Assembly: GCF_009849585.1 (NCBI RefSeq)
Contig: NZ_VCRN01000001.1
Location: 186,001-250,000 of the forward strand
Direction of reading: 5' to 3'
DNA: 64,000 nt
Source of the DNA: Bacillus sp. ZZV12-4809
GTDB lineage: Bacteria > Bacillota > Bacilli > Bacillales > Cytobacillaceae
Numbering within the stretch: position 1 is the stretch's first letter; each line of letters starts with the position of its first letter. This document shows positions 8,256 to 16,554 of the stretch, in pieces. A program made the position numbers and the translations under genes. The notes under the pieces are model-generated. The model did not search any database. It was not told the DNA's origin and saw only the letters and a list, made by a program, of their open reading frames with translations.

Positions 8256-9575
8256 TTATGATTTGGAAACCACTGCTTCATGTTCCATAAGTGCTTCTTC
8301 CAAGACTTTCAGTCCCTGGTCAATCTGCTCCTTTGTCACGACAAGCGGCGGAATCATCCGAATCACTTCCCCTGAATTTCCGCAAAGATAAAAGAGGACT
8401 CCCTTATCAAGTGAAGAGTTCAGAATATCCATTACCGCATTCCCATCCGGTTTTCCGGTTCGCGGATCGATTATTTCAATGCCGATCATCAGTCCCAGAC
8501 CTCTGACACTGCCAATAGCAGGATGTTCAGCCTTCAAAGCCTGTAATTTCTGTAATGCATACTCTCCCATTTGCTTTGCGTTTTCCAAAAGATTCTCCGC
8601 TTTTAGCACTTCAAGAGAAGCCAAGGCAGCTGAACAGGCAATCGGATTTCCGCCAAATGTTGTTCCGTGGGCTCCCAGCGGCCATTTTTCCATTAGCTCC
8701 TTTGATGCTGCAGTTGCACTTAACGGCAATCCTGCCGCGATTCCTTTTGCAATCGCCATGATATCCGGCACAACATCAAAAGCCTGAGCGGCAAACCATT
8801 CTCCCGTACGTCCAAAGCCGGTTTGCACCTCATCAAATATTAGAAGAATTCCATGCCGGTCACAGATTTCCCTGATTTTCTGCATCCATTTCTTTGGAGG
8901 AATAATATATCCTCCTTCCCCAAGAACCGGTTCAATGATCATGCAGGCAACCTCTTCCGGATCTACCTGATGCTTAAAGAGTGTTTCTGCATCCTTTTCC
9001 AGTTTCCTGGGGAAGTACTCCTCAGGATCTTCCCCAAAAGGACAATCCCGCATATCCGCATAGGGAAGCTGATAGGTCAGCCAGGACGGCTGCTGAAACT
9101 TGCGGTATTTACTCTTTGATGTGGATACACTGAGAGCACCCATCGACCTTCCATGGAAACACCCTGTGAAGGAGACAACATACGGCCTTCTCTTCACATA
9201 CTTTGCAAGCTTAATAGCTCCTTCGATTGCCTCCGTTCCGCTATTTGCAAAGAAAAAGCAATCCAGATTTCCCGGAGTAATTTTTCCCAGCTCCTCTGCA
9301 AGCCGCAAAATAGATTCATAGATGATAACGCCTGACGGTCCGTGCACCAAATGGTCTGCACTGTCTTTAATAGCCTGTACAACTTTTGGGTGGCGATGCC
9401 CGACATTTTCCACTGCGATGCCTGACGTAAAATCCAAATACTCTTTTCCATCGACTCCGTAGTAATAGCAGCCCTCCGCCTTTACCACCGGCAAATTCGG
9501 ATGGTCCTTTGCCATGCTTGGTGCCAATAAATTTGAAATGTTCCCTACAAGATGACTCCAGTTTTCTCCGTTCAT
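8256..9575 (-). CDS. class III pyridoxal-phosphate aminotransferase (GabT-like)
   Basis: Cytosolic PLP aminotransferase, 439 residues, of the 4-aminobutyrate/ornithine/beta-alanine group. Visible landmarks are [15 protein letters not shown] (phosphate loop, about 109-123), [37 protein letters not shown] (PLP-pyridine Asp), [13 protein letters not shown] (Schiff-base Lys) and [12 protein letters not shown] 9575 (MNGENW) is chosen over an upstream frame extension because GGAGGG lies at about 9583-9588. It is the first gene of a two-gene operon with the YjiH-like transporter. The -24/-12 promoter at 9637-9652 and the adjacent activator imply induced catabolism of an omega-amino acid or amine. 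The exact substrate is not readable. Confidence 0.88.
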   Translation of the reverse strand: MNGENWSHLVGNISNLLAPSMAKDHPNLPVVKAEGCYYYGVDGKEYLDFTSGIAVENVGHRHPKVVQAIKDSADHLVHGPSGVIIYESILRLAEELGKITPGNLDCFFFANSGTEAIEGAIKLAKYVKRRPYVVSFTGCFHGRSMGALSVSTSKSKYRKFQQPSWLTYQLPYADMRDCPFGEDPEEYFPRKLEKDAETLFKHQVDPEEVACMIIEPVLGEGGYIIPPKKWMQKIREICDRHGILLIFDEVQTGFGRTGEWFAAQAFDVVPDIMAIAKGIAAGLPLSATAASKELMEKWPLGAHGTTFGGNPIACSAALASLEVLKAENLLENAKQMGEYALQKLQALKAEHPAIGSVRGLGLMIGIEIIDPRTGKPDGNAVMDILNSSLDKGVLFYLCGNSGEVIRMIPPLVVTKEQIDQGLKVLEEALMEHEAVVSKS

Positions 9576-9636
9576 ACTTTTCCCTCCTGAATTCTGCATT
9601 TGATGTTAATGCTATGTTTTCTCTGCTATTCTTTAA

Positions 9637-9652
9637 TGCAATATCCATGCCA
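9637..9652 (-). promoter_or_regulatory. sigma-54 (-24/-12) promoter
   Basis: Read on the minus strand: TGGCAT, five bases, TTGCA, against the consensus TGGCAC-N5-TTGCA. It lies 62 bp before the aminotransferase start and 10 bp after the activator stop codon, the expected place for an operon controlled by that activator. Confidence 0.78.
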
Positions 9653-9661
9653 AAGTATGTA

Positions 9662-11038
9662 TTAACAATCATATTTTTTTAATTTTCTTACTACTGAAGG
9701 CTGACTGATCCCCAGAGCAACCGCTATTTCAGTAGTAGTTCGATAACGCTTCCTTGCATTGATTAATACTTTTTTCTCTACCTCCTCCAAAATTGCCGGA
9801 AGAGACTGTCCCTCATAATCTATAAAATCCTCTTTTTTCACCTGTATGTGGTATTCATACGGCAGATCCTCTTTCGTGATCCTCAAATCAGTGCTTGTCA
9901 CGATAAGCCGCTCCATCAGGTTTTCAAGTTCTCTTACATTCCCCTTCCATTCCAGCTGCAGCAGGTGATCAACCAAGGACCTGTCCAGCTGTCTTTCACG
10001 ATTATGCCGCCTGGAGATAGTGTGGAGAAAATAATGAATGAGCGCAAATAAATCTTCTTTCCTCTCCCTCAAAGGAGGAATCTTTAATGGCACCACGTTC
10101 AGCCGAAAGAATAAGTCCTGCCTGAAATCCCTGGATTCCACTGCTTTTTCGAGATCCTTGTTTGTTGCAGCCAGGAGCCTAAAGTCTGCATGAACCGGCT
10201 TTGTCCCTCCTACTCTATAAAACTTCTTGTCTTGTATGAATTTCAGGAGCTTTGCCTGCAGATGAGCTGAGAGTTCGCCAATTTCATCAAGAAATAGCGT
10301 GCCTCCTTTTGCCATTTCAGCAAATCCCATTTTGCCTTTATTCTTTGCCCCTGTAAAAGCACCGCCTTCATACCCGAAAAATTCAGCTTCAAAGATGGAC
10401 TCCGGAATGGCACTGCAGTTCACTTCAATGAATGGCCTGTCTTTTCGCGTACTGTTTTGATGAATCCATTTGGCGAGAGCCGATTTTCCGACACCAGATT
10501 CACCCAGAAGCAGGACTGTGACATCTACATCCCTGATTCTTCTGATGGTTTCGGCAATATTTCTCATCGCCAGGCTGTCAGCTATCATGCCATCCACTTT
10601 GATGCTCTTATTGCGCAGGAGATCCAGCTCGCTCTTTACCCTGGCCATTTCCTCCTCAACACCATTCAGATATTCTTTAATAACAAGAAGTTCTGAAACA
10701 TCATAGGAATAGCTGACGATATGATCGATTTTTCCAGCTTCATTAAATACGGGAATCCCAGTAACCAGGATCTTTTTGCCCGAGCCGGCTTTTTGCACCA
10801 TAATGACTTTTTTCTTTTTCTTTAATACTTCAGGAGTAATTGCAGGCTTAAACACTCCCCGTCTTTCCAGCTCATATACAGATTCACCAAGCAGCGTCTC
10901 CGGTTCTATTCCATAATGCATCCCGCTGCCCTTACTGACTTTTAAAATTATGCCGTCTGCATTGGTTACCATAATGTCTTCTTCCATTGAAGATATGACT
11001 TCTTTGTCATTATTCCAATCCATGAAAAAGCTGTTCAT
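9662..11038 (-). CDS. sigma-54-dependent PAS-domain transcriptional activator
   Basis: Bacterial enhancer-binding protein, 458 residues. An N-terminal PAS-like sensor (about 15-115) is followed by a short coiled-coil linker. The AAA+ domain has Walker A GESGVGKS (about 179-186), the sigma-54 contact loop GAFTGA (about 225-230), Walker B GGTLFLDEIGE and the arginine-finger segment FRQDLFFRLNV. A C-terminal helix-turn-helix (TTEIAVALGISQPSVVRKLK, about 432-451) resembles the TyrR type. Start ATG 11038 has GGAGG upstream. It lies directly upstream of the -24/-12 promoter and very likely activates the aminotransferase-transporter operon. The PAS ligand is unknown. Confidence 0.93.
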   Translation of the reverse strand: MNSFFMDWNNDKEVISSMEEDIMVTNADGIILKVSKGSGMHYGIEPETLLGESVYELERRGVFKPAITPEVLKKKKKVIMVQKAGSGKKILVTGIPVFNEAGKIDHIVSYSYDVSELLVIKEYLNGVEEEMARVKSELDLLRNKSIKVDGMIADSLAMRNIAETIRRIRDVDVTVLLLGESGVGKSALAKWIHQNSTRKDRPFIEVNCSAIPESIFEAEFFGYEGGAFTGAKNKGKMGFAEMAKGGTLFLDEIGELSAHLQAKLLKFIQDKKFYRVGGTKPVHADFRLLAATNKDLEKAVESRDFRQDLFFRLNVVPLKIPPLRERKEDLFALIHYFLHTISRRHNRERQLDRSLVDHLLQLEWKGNVRELENLMERLIVTSTDLRITKEDLPYEYHIQVKKEDFIDYEGQSLPAILEEVEKKVLINARKRYRTTTEIAVALGISQPSVVRKLKKYDC

Positions 11039-11054
11039 TTAGGTCCTCCGAAAA

Positions 11055-11147
11055 AATTATTCAATATTGAATAGCCTTTTTTCTTTTGAAAGATCTTATT
11101 ATTAAAAGAAACTCTCGTAAAATTATTCAGATTTAAATAATTATTCA
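11055..11147. repeat. three AATTATTCA repeats with a 16-bp palindrome upstream of the activator
   Basis: AATTATTCA occurs at 11055-11063, 11121-11129 and 11139-11147. The first copy forms part of a perfect palindrome TATTCAATATTGAATA at 11058-11073. The position before the activator start suggests an operator cluster. The binding protein is unknown. Confidence 0.45.
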
Positions 11148-11230
11148 ATTTTGTATATTACTATACAGGAAATAGATGAAAACTGAAAGGTTTATTTGAA
11201 ATAAACTTATATTAATTCGATTAAATGCAT

Positions 11231-11258
11231 AAAAAAAGGCTAACCCATTTGTTAGCCC
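11231..11258 (-). terminator. terminator of the ABC-F gene
   Basis: Stem GGCTAAC / GTTAGCC (11238-11244 with 11251-11257) followed on the minus strand by seven T. Confidence 0.85.
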
Positions 11259-11268
11259 TCATTCGCCT

Positions 11269-13149
11269 TTATAAAATAGCATCCAATTTCCCGTATAGCT
11301 CTTCCCTCTTCTTTTCAAGTTCTTCTTTTTCCTTATAAAGTGTTTGCAGTTTCTCCAGATCCATTTCCGATTCCAGAACCGTTTCTAATTTCATAAGAGT
11401 TGTTTCAAGTTGTTCAATTGCGTATTCCAACTCTTCAGTAACCTGCACTTTATCCTTTTTTTCCGGTAAAACAGCTGCAATCTTAGCCTTTTTCACAGCA
11501 GGCACATCAATATCCGCTTTCCACTTCTCATCCATTTTCTTTCTGGCCCGATCATAATTCCCTTCATAGTAATGAAGTTCTTTTTGATCAATCCAGTATA
11601 TTTTGCTGAATATTCGATTGATAAAGTAACGATCATGGGAGACAGCCAAAATGGTTCCATTGAATTCTTCCAATACCTCTTCGAGTACCTCTCTAGATTC
11701 GATATCAAGGTGATTGGTCGGTTCATCAAGAATAAGAAAGTTAATGTCCCTGTGCATAAGCTGAGCCAGACGGAGCCTCATTTTTTCACCGCCGCTCAAT
11801 TGTGAAACTTTACGAAAAACAGTGTAGCCATAAAAGAGGAAACCGGCCAGAATATGGCGTGCCTCTCCTTCCGTTACAGCAAGCCCTTCCCTAAAGGCAT
11901 CAATCACCGATTGATCATCTTCATTTGTGAAAACATGCTGTGACAAATAGCCGACTTTCAAGTTGCTCCCTATCCGAATTTCCCCTGCATCAGGTTCTAG
12001 CTCTCCTAGCATCATTTTGACCAAAGTCGATTTTCCTGTCCCATTATCCCCGACAATAGCGGTCCGGTCGCGGTATTGGATGTGTATGCTGACGTTTTGG
12101 AATAAGTGCCTGCTCCCAAAAGACTTGCTTACTTCTTTCATTAAGATCACATCTTTTCCGCTCCTCTCTGATGCTTCGAGATCAATATTCATTTTTTTGC
12201 GGTTTAATACAGGCCGGTCCAGCTTCTCCATCCGATGGAGGGCTTTTTCCATGCTGCTTGCCCGTTTATGAAGGCCCGCGTTAGGCGGGGTGCATTGATT
12301 GGCCCACTCTCTTAACCTCTTGATGGCTTCCTTCATCTTCTTGATTTTTTTTTGCTGCTCCTCATATTGCTGAAACTCTCTCATCAGCCTTTCTTCTTTC
12401 TCTTTTACAAAGCCTGAATAATTTGTCTGGTAAAGGGTGATTTCGCCATCCTCCAAATCCAGAATCCTGCTGGCCGTTTCATCTAGAAAATAGCGATCAT
12501 GTGAAATGAGCACTACTGTTCCTTCATAATTCTTTACAAAATCAGCCAGCCATTCCACTGCCTTAATATCCAGGTGGTTGGTCGGCTCATCCAGAAGAAG
12601 CAGATTCGGGCTTTTCAGAAGCATGTGGGCGAGACATACCTTTGTTTTTTCACCACCGCTTAGAATGCTGAAATCCTTGTTCAGAAGACTGCTGATATCA
12701 AGACCATTTGAGATGCGGTCTATCTGGCTATCCATTTCATAGCCATTATTCAGTGCAAACTGATCCTGCAGCTCTCCATACTCTCCAATAAGTTTAGATA
12801 ATTGATCTGAAACCGTTTCATCTGCCATTTGCTGTTCCATTTTCTTCATCGTTTTTTCCATCTCCAGCAAATAAGTAAAAGCTGTTTTTAAAACATCAAT
12901 TGCCTTCATTCCTGCCGGATAGTCCGGAATCTGTGCCAGATAGCCAATTTCATACCCCTTTCTCCAATGAATTTTGCCCGCATCCGGGTCTTCTGCTCCA
13001 GCGAGCAATTTGAACAAAGTCGTTTTTCCGCTTCCATTTCTTCCTGTCAAACCAACCCTGTCTCTCTCATGAATTTCGAAGGATATATTTTCAAACACGG
13101 TATTTCCGCCATAAATTTTTCCGACTTGCTGTGCGCTGCATGCGATCAT
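11269..13149 (-). CDS. ABC-F ATPase, probable ribosomal-protection/translation factor
   Basis: Soluble twin-ATPase of the ABC-F family, 626 residues. Domain 1 has Walker A GRNGSGKT (about 38-45), signature LSGGEKTK and Walker B LLLLDEPTNHLD. Domain 2 has GDNGTGKS, LSGGEKMR and FLILDEPTNHLD. A basic interdomain linker (about 250-310, with QCTPPNAG) is the P-site tRNA interaction region, and a C-terminal coiled coil runs from about 570. There are no membrane helices. Start ATG 13149 with GGAGG at about 13158-13162; an apparent TTG start at 13164 is that ribosome binding site itself. The attenuator-type leader suggests antibiotic-inducible ribosome protection rather than housekeeping. Subfamily not assigned. 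Confidence 0.88.
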   Translation of the reverse strand: MIACSAQQVGKIYGGNTVFENISFEIHERDRVGLTGRNGSGKTTLFKLLAGAEDPDAGKIHWRKGYEIGYLAQIPDYPAGMKAIDVLKTAFTYLLEMEKTMKKMEQQMADETVSDQLSKLIGEYGELQDQFALNNGYEMDSQIDRISNGLDISSLLNKDFSILSGGEKTKVCLAHMLLKSPNLLLLDEPTNHLDIKAVEWLADFVKNYEGTVVLISHDRYFLDETASRILDLEDGEITLYQTNYSGFVKEKEERLMREFQQYEEQQKKIKKMKEAIKRLREWANQCTPPNAGLHKRASSMEKALHRMEKLDRPVLNRKKMNIDLEASERSGKDVILMKEVSKSFGSRHLFQNVSIHIQYRDRTAIVGDNGTGKSTLVKMMLGELEPDAGEIRIGSNLKVGYLSQHVFTNEDDQSVIDAFREGLAVTEGEARHILAGFLFYGYTVFRKVSQLSGGEKMRLRLAQLMHRDINFLILDEPTNHLDIESREVLEEVLEEFNGTILAVSHDRYFINRIFSKIYWIDQKELHYYEGNYDRARKKMDEKWKADIDVPAVKKAKIAAVLPEKKDKVQVTEELEYAIEQLETTLMKLETVLESEMDLEKLQTLYKEKEELEKKREELYGKLDAIL

Positions 13150-13181
13150 AGATATTTCCTCCAAATTTTTAAAATATACAT

Positions 13182-13213
13182 AAAAAAGCCATAGGAAACA
13201 TACTCCTACGGCT
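13182..13213 (-). terminator. leader terminator 2, directly before the ABC-F gene
   Basis: Stem AGCCGTAGGA / TCCTATGGCT read on the minus strand (13204-13213 with 13187-13196, one G-U pair), followed by six T. It lies about 20 bp before the ABC-F ribosome binding site, so read-through must be regulated or partial. Confidence 0.78.
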
Positions 13214-13267
13214 AGGTAAAGTCTTGATAAAATGAAGCTTTTTCTGGACGATTTTCCGCTCCCAGTT

Positions 13268-13402
13268 AGCTGTGCGGCAATGCGCCGGCCACTCAGCTGC
13301 TGCCAAAATGCGGCAGCTTAATACTGAGTTCATTTAATCGGACTTTTGTTGGAAGCTTGACGCAGCAGGATTTCTTAATCTTGTTGCGAAGCTTCCAGCA
13401 AT
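13268..13402 (-). ncRNA. structured leader RNA segment upstream of the ABC-F gene
   Basis: Three hairpins lie between the two leader terminators. A long stem spans 13346-13402 (GGAAGCTT against AAGCTTCC, continuing inward through about 12 more pairs with G-U pairs). A GCTGCC/GGCAGC hairpin is at 13299-13317, and a GC-rich one at 13268-13298. The T-box core is absent. This is a candidate anti-terminator region. Confidence 0.55.
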
Positions 13403-13411
13403 TAAACGGGA

Positions 13412-13441
13412 TAAAAAAAGAGAGCTTGAAGAAGCTCCCTT
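13412..13441 (-). terminator. leader terminator 1, after the leader ORF
   Basis: On the minus strand GGGAGCTT / AAGCTCTC (13432-13439 with 13420-13427, tetraloop) followed by seven T. It starts 34 bp after the leader ORF stop codon. Confidence 0.82.
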
Positions 13442-13475
13442 CACCGTTCTTGGAATGCGCGTTAAAGAGATGTTC

Positions 13476-13610
13476 TCACTGTTTTGTTTTCATATGAAAT
13501 TTGCTAAAAAAGGGCAGACTTGTCCCGTTAACAGCAAAACCATGAAAAATTGCACGGTAAATTGTCAGGAATTCAATCCATTCACCACGTGCCAAAACAG
13601 TTCCATTCAT
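13476..13610 (-). CDS. 44-residue leader peptide of the ABC-F gene
   Basis: A short ORF of 44 codons plus stop. It is preceded by an unusually strong ribosome binding site (GGAGGTGGAGAAGAG, 13611-13625) and starts about 30 nt after the predicted transcription start. The peptide begins MNGTVLARGEW and ends KFHMKTKQ; it has no signal sequence or recognised domain. Its position, directly before an intrinsic terminator upstream of an ABC-F gene, is typical of leader ORFs whose stalled translation controls attenuation in antibiotic-resistance genes. The peptide may matter only as a translated sensor. It is unlike any leader peptide I can recall, so sequence homology is not claimed. Confidence 0.65.
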   Translation of the reverse strand: MNGTVLARGEWIEFLTIYRAIFHGFAVNGTSLPFFSKFHMKTKQ

Positions 13611-13645
13611 CTCTTCTCCACCTCCATTTCAAATAGATTAGTTTT

Positions 13646-13674
13646 ATTTTAATATTTCTTCAATTTAAAGGCAA
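13646..13674 (-). promoter_or_regulatory. sigma-A promoter of the ABC-F leader
   Basis: TTGCCT (13669-13674) and TAAAAT (13646-13651), spacer 17 bp, read on the minus strand. It would give a leader of about 490 nt. Confidence 0.65.
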
Positions 13675-13749
13675 TGGGTATTTTTCCAGCAAAATGTGCA
13701 TTTTTTAGAAGCAGGGGTTCCGCGGATAAGAAAAAAATTTATACCCGCT

Positions 13750-13776
13750 AAAAAAGAAGTCTTAGTGCGGGCTTCC
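13750..13776 (-). terminator. terminator of the CDF gene
   Basis: Short stem GAAGTC / GGCTTC (13756-13761 with 13770-13775), followed on the minus strand by six T, just after the CDF stop codon at 13785. Confidence 0.55.
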
Positions 13777-13784
13777 TTTTCAAT

Positions 13785-14735
13785 TTATTTCCAAGTCTGG
13801 ATTTGATCTGTCTCAAGAATACCAAGAGTTACATCACTAATATCAGGATCATCCAGCAGCTGATTTCTCACACCAATTTTTATATCATCTGCATCGGCAA
13901 GTGTTAGTCCTTCTACCAGCTCAATGTATCCTTCCACATGATATCTTCTCCCTTCCTGGATCAGCCGCAGCTGTTTTATATCCACGACCTGAGGATCTCC
14001 GAGAATAATTTTGGCGATGCGGTCTTCAATGTCCTTAGGTGCTGCCACTCCAATCAGGCCCAGTGTATTCTCAAATCCAATTTTTACAGCTATGCCCACC
14101 AGAAGCAGGCCAATTAAAATCGTTCCGACTCCATCCAGATAATAAAGTCCTGTAAAATGAGCAATTAGAATTGAAACAAGAGCAAGCAGGGCACCAAATG
14201 TCGCAATAATATCTTCATAAAAAACCAGGCGTGTCGGAGGTGAGGCAAGCCTGACATTTTTAAAGGCAACCGGCACAATCCCAAATCCTTTGGCGGGATT
14301 CCTGGTTTCATGCCCGATTTCTTTCATGGCTTTTAATAGAATAAATCCATCAACCCCCACCGCAAGGAGCATAACCCCAACATTGAGCCAGAGATCGGTG
14401 GATTCCTTTGGATGCTGAATCAATTCCCAGCCTTTATGTATCGTTTCATAGGCCATGATGGAAATGACGATAACAGCAATTAAGACAAACAGGTTGATTA
14501 CCCGGCCAAATCCTGTTGGGAATTTTTTAGTTGGCTCCTTTTCTGCAAGCGCGCTGCCGAAGAACACAAACCCCTGGTTCAGTGCGTCAGCGACAGAATG
14601 AAGAGTTGTGGCAAGCATCGCCCCGCTCCCGCTTGAAAGAGCTGCAAGGCCTTTAGCAATTGCCAGAGCTGTGTTTCCAATTGCCGCCATTCCGGATGAT
14701 TTATTTCCTTTTTTCAATAATGCAATCACAGACAT
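13785..14735 (-). CDS. cation diffusion facilitator (CDF) family exporter
   Basis: Divalent metal/proton antiporter, 316 residues, with about six membrane helices and a cytoplasmic C-terminal domain (from about residue 235). TTLHSVADALNQGFVFFG at about 43-60 holds the HxxxD metal site on helix 2; this form with ADxxNQ resembles the ZnT9-like branch rather than CzcD. FPTGFGR replaces the usual HPxGxGR, so the His of that motif is Phe here. Helix 5 shows FYEDIIATFGA with the second acidic metal ligand. It is probably monocistronic, lying between the lia operon and the ABC-F leader on the same strand. The metal is unassigned. Confidence 0.87.
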   Translation of the reverse strand: MSVIALLKKGNKSSGMAAIGNTALAIAKGLAALSSGSGAMLATTLHSVADALNQGFVFFGSALAEKEPTKKFPTGFGRVINLFVLIAVIVISIMAYETIHKGWELIQHPKESTDLWLNVGVMLLAVGVDGFILLKAMKEIGHETRNPAKGFGIVPVAFKNVRLASPPTRLVFYEDIIATFGALLALVSILIAHFTGLYYLDGVGTILIGLLLVGIAVKIGFENTLGLIGVAAPKDIEDRIAKIILGDPQVVDIKQLRLIQEGRRYHVEGYIELVEGLTLADADDIKIGVRNQLLDDPDISDVTLGILETDQIQTWK

Positions 14736-14820
14736 TTCCTCACCGCCATTTTTTAGTTTGGTTTTATTGTTACCCTCAGGATCCGATTCTGAATCATTTT
14801 TCCTCCATATTTCTTAGGCA

Positions 14821-14853
14821 AAAATAAAAGAGCTAATATCAAGATTAGCTCTC
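14821..14853 (-). terminator. terminator of the liaFSR genes
   Basis: Stem GAGCTAAT / ATTAGCTC (14831-14838 with 14845-14852), then TTTTATTTTT on the minus strand, nine bases after the liaR stop codon. Confidence 0.8.
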
Positions 14854-14861
14854 CAAAAATA

Positions 14862-15494
14862 TTATTTAGCCAGCGAGTGCTTAAAGGCATATATGACAGC
14901 CTGAGTTCTGTCTTGCACCTGCAGTTTGCTTAATATATTGCTCACATGTGTCTTGACTGTTTTTAAGGCAATAAAAAGCTCGTCTGCGATCTCCTGGTTC
15001 GTTTTGCCCTGTGTCATTAACAGAAGGATTTCCATCTCGCGGCTGGTCAGCTCTTCATGGGGCAGCTGCTGGTTTTTCTGCCTCATTTTCACCATCATTT
15101 TTCCGGTTACTTCCGGTTCAAGCACCGACTGTCCATGATAAGTAGAACGAACTGCCTCAGCAATCTCACTGGCTTTCGAGGTTTTCAGCATATAGCTTGT
15201 CGCTCCTGCCTCTAAAGCCGGATACACTTTTTCATCATCCAGGAAGCTTGTCACAATAATGATCTTAGCTTCCGGCCATAGCTCTATGATTCTTCTGGTC
15301 GCTTCGATTCCGTCCATTTCTTTCATGACCAGATCCATCAGAATGATATCCGGCCGCAATTCGAGTGCCAGATCAATAGCTGTTTTCCCGTTATCCGCCT
15401 CACCTATAACCTCTATATCCGGCTGTGCCGTCAAATAGGAAGACACCCCAATCCGAACCATTTCATGATCGTCCACAAATAAAACTTTAATCAT
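14862..15494 (-). CDS. liaR: response regulator LiaR
   Basis: NarL/FixJ-type response regulator of the Lia cell-envelope stress system, 210 residues. The receiver domain has D8, D9, the phospho-acceptor D54 (ILMDLVM), the T/S switch ([12 protein letters not shown]) and K in MLKTSKA. The C-terminal LuxR-type HTH (about 143-205) contains [22 protein letters not shown] and [14 protein letters not shown]. The text is close to the Bacillus LiaR I know ([23 protein letters not shown]). ATG 15494 is preferred to GTG 15503, which lies within the ribosome binding site. It is the last gene of liaFSR and activates the liaIH unit. Confidence 0.93.
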   Translation of the reverse strand: MIKVLFVDDHEMVRIGVSSYLTAQPDIEVIGEADNGKTAIDLALELRPDIILMDLVMKEMDGIEATRRIIELWPEAKIIIVTSFLDDEKVYPALEAGATSYMLKTSKASEIAEAVRSTYHGQSVLEPEVTGKMMVKMRQKNQQLPHEELTSREMEILLLMTQGKTNQEIADELFIALKTVKTHVSNILSKLQVQDRTQAVIYAFKHSLAK

Positions 15495-15537
15495 TGGCCT
15501 CACCCTCAGAATTTAGTCTTGCCTAAAACAGATTTAT

Positions 15538-16554
15538 TTACATAATCGGAACCTTCACTTCAAGCCGGGTTCCTTTATTTTTCACACTGATTATTTTCAT
15601 GCTGCCGCCGACTTCTGCTGCCCGTTCATACATATTCTGCAGGCCATAGGAGCCTGCCTTTGTTTCCTCCACATCAAAGCCCACACCATCATCAGCCACC
15701 CGAAGTATGGCATAATCATCTCTTTGAATCAGGAGCACTTCAAGATTCTGTGATTTGGAATGGCGGAGTGTGTTGGACACAGCCTCCTGAAGGATGCGAA
15801 ATAAATGGTCTTCCACCCCTTTATCGAGCGGGAAGTTCTCAACCTTCCATTCAATCTCCATGGAAACCTTTTGAAGCAATTCGACTAACAGCTCTTCAAT
15901 TCCTTCCTGAAGGCTTTTGCCCTTAAGTGCAGCCGGACGAAGGTGCAGCAGGAGGGCACGCATTTCCAGCTGTGACTGATGAATCATTTCCTCCACCATT
16001 TTCAGCTGTTTTGCCTGCCTGTCTTCCGGATCCTGCTGGGTTTCAGTAATGGCGGACATCATCATGGACGCAGCAAACAGCTGCTGGCTGACAGAATCGT
16101 GAAGCTCACGGGCAAGCCTGTTCCGTTCCTGGGAAACAATCTCCTGCATCCTGTTCTCGATATCTTCCGCTTTTTCATTTGCCAGTTTTTGAGAGATCTT
16201 TGCCTGTTCTGCTATATTCTTTTGGATTTTCTCAGCCCTGGCTGCTATAGACTTCAATTCTTTACCTGTTTCCGGTACCTCTAATTGCCTGCCTTCTTCA
16301 ACCTGGTGGAGCATAGTGTCTACGGCAAAAAGCTGCCGGCGCCAGTAAATGCCTGACAGCAAACCAAAGATCAGGCCTATGGCCAGACTTATGCTCGGCA
16401 CAAAAATAATAAAAGGAATATCAAGTACTTCCGTTTCCCAAAGATCCTTCCAGCCGGGAATGGGAAACATCGTAAAAAAAGAAGCTGTCAGGACAGCAAG
16501 AATGAGGAGAGACATGCCCGCTCCCCATGCAATTTGCCGCTGAAGGATATTCAT
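15538..16554 (-). CDS. liaS: sensor histidine kinase LiaS
   Basis: Intramembrane-sensing histidine kinase, 338 residues. Two N-terminal membrane helices (about 9-30 and 47-70) flank a short extracytoplasmic loop, followed by a HAMP-like/coiled-coil segment and the HisKA_3 phosphotransfer helix ERNRLARELHDSVSQQLFA with His at about 152. The HATPase domain has ILQEAVSNTLRHS (N box), DDGVGFD (G1) and GSYGLQNMYERA. It overlaps liaF by 4 bp (ATGA) and lies 43 bp before liaR. LiaS phosphorylates LiaR when lipid-II-cycle antibiotics stress the envelope, and is held inactive by LiaF in the known system. Confidence 0.93.
   Translation of the reverse strand: MNILQRQIAWGAGMSLLILAVLTASFFTMFPIPGWKDLWETEVLDIPFIIFVPSISLAIGLIFGLLSGIYWRRQLFAVDTMLHQVEEGRQLEVPETGKELKSIAARAEKIQKNIAEQAKISQKLANEKAEDIENRMQEIVSQERNRLARELHDSVSQQLFAASMMMSAITETQQDPEDRQAKQLKMVEEMIHQSQLEMRALLLHLRPAALKGKSLQEGIEELLVELLQKVSMEIEWKVENFPLDKGVEDHLFRILQEAVSNTLRHSKSQNLEVLLIQRDDYAILRVADDGVGFDVEETKAGSYGLQNMYERAAEVGGSMKIISVKNKGTRLEVKVPIM

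Noticed and set aside
13268..13441. T-box riboswitch upstream of the ABC-F gene
   Set aside because: No T-box core sequence and no aminoacyl or amino-acid gene context; the leader ORF with terminators fits attenuation better.
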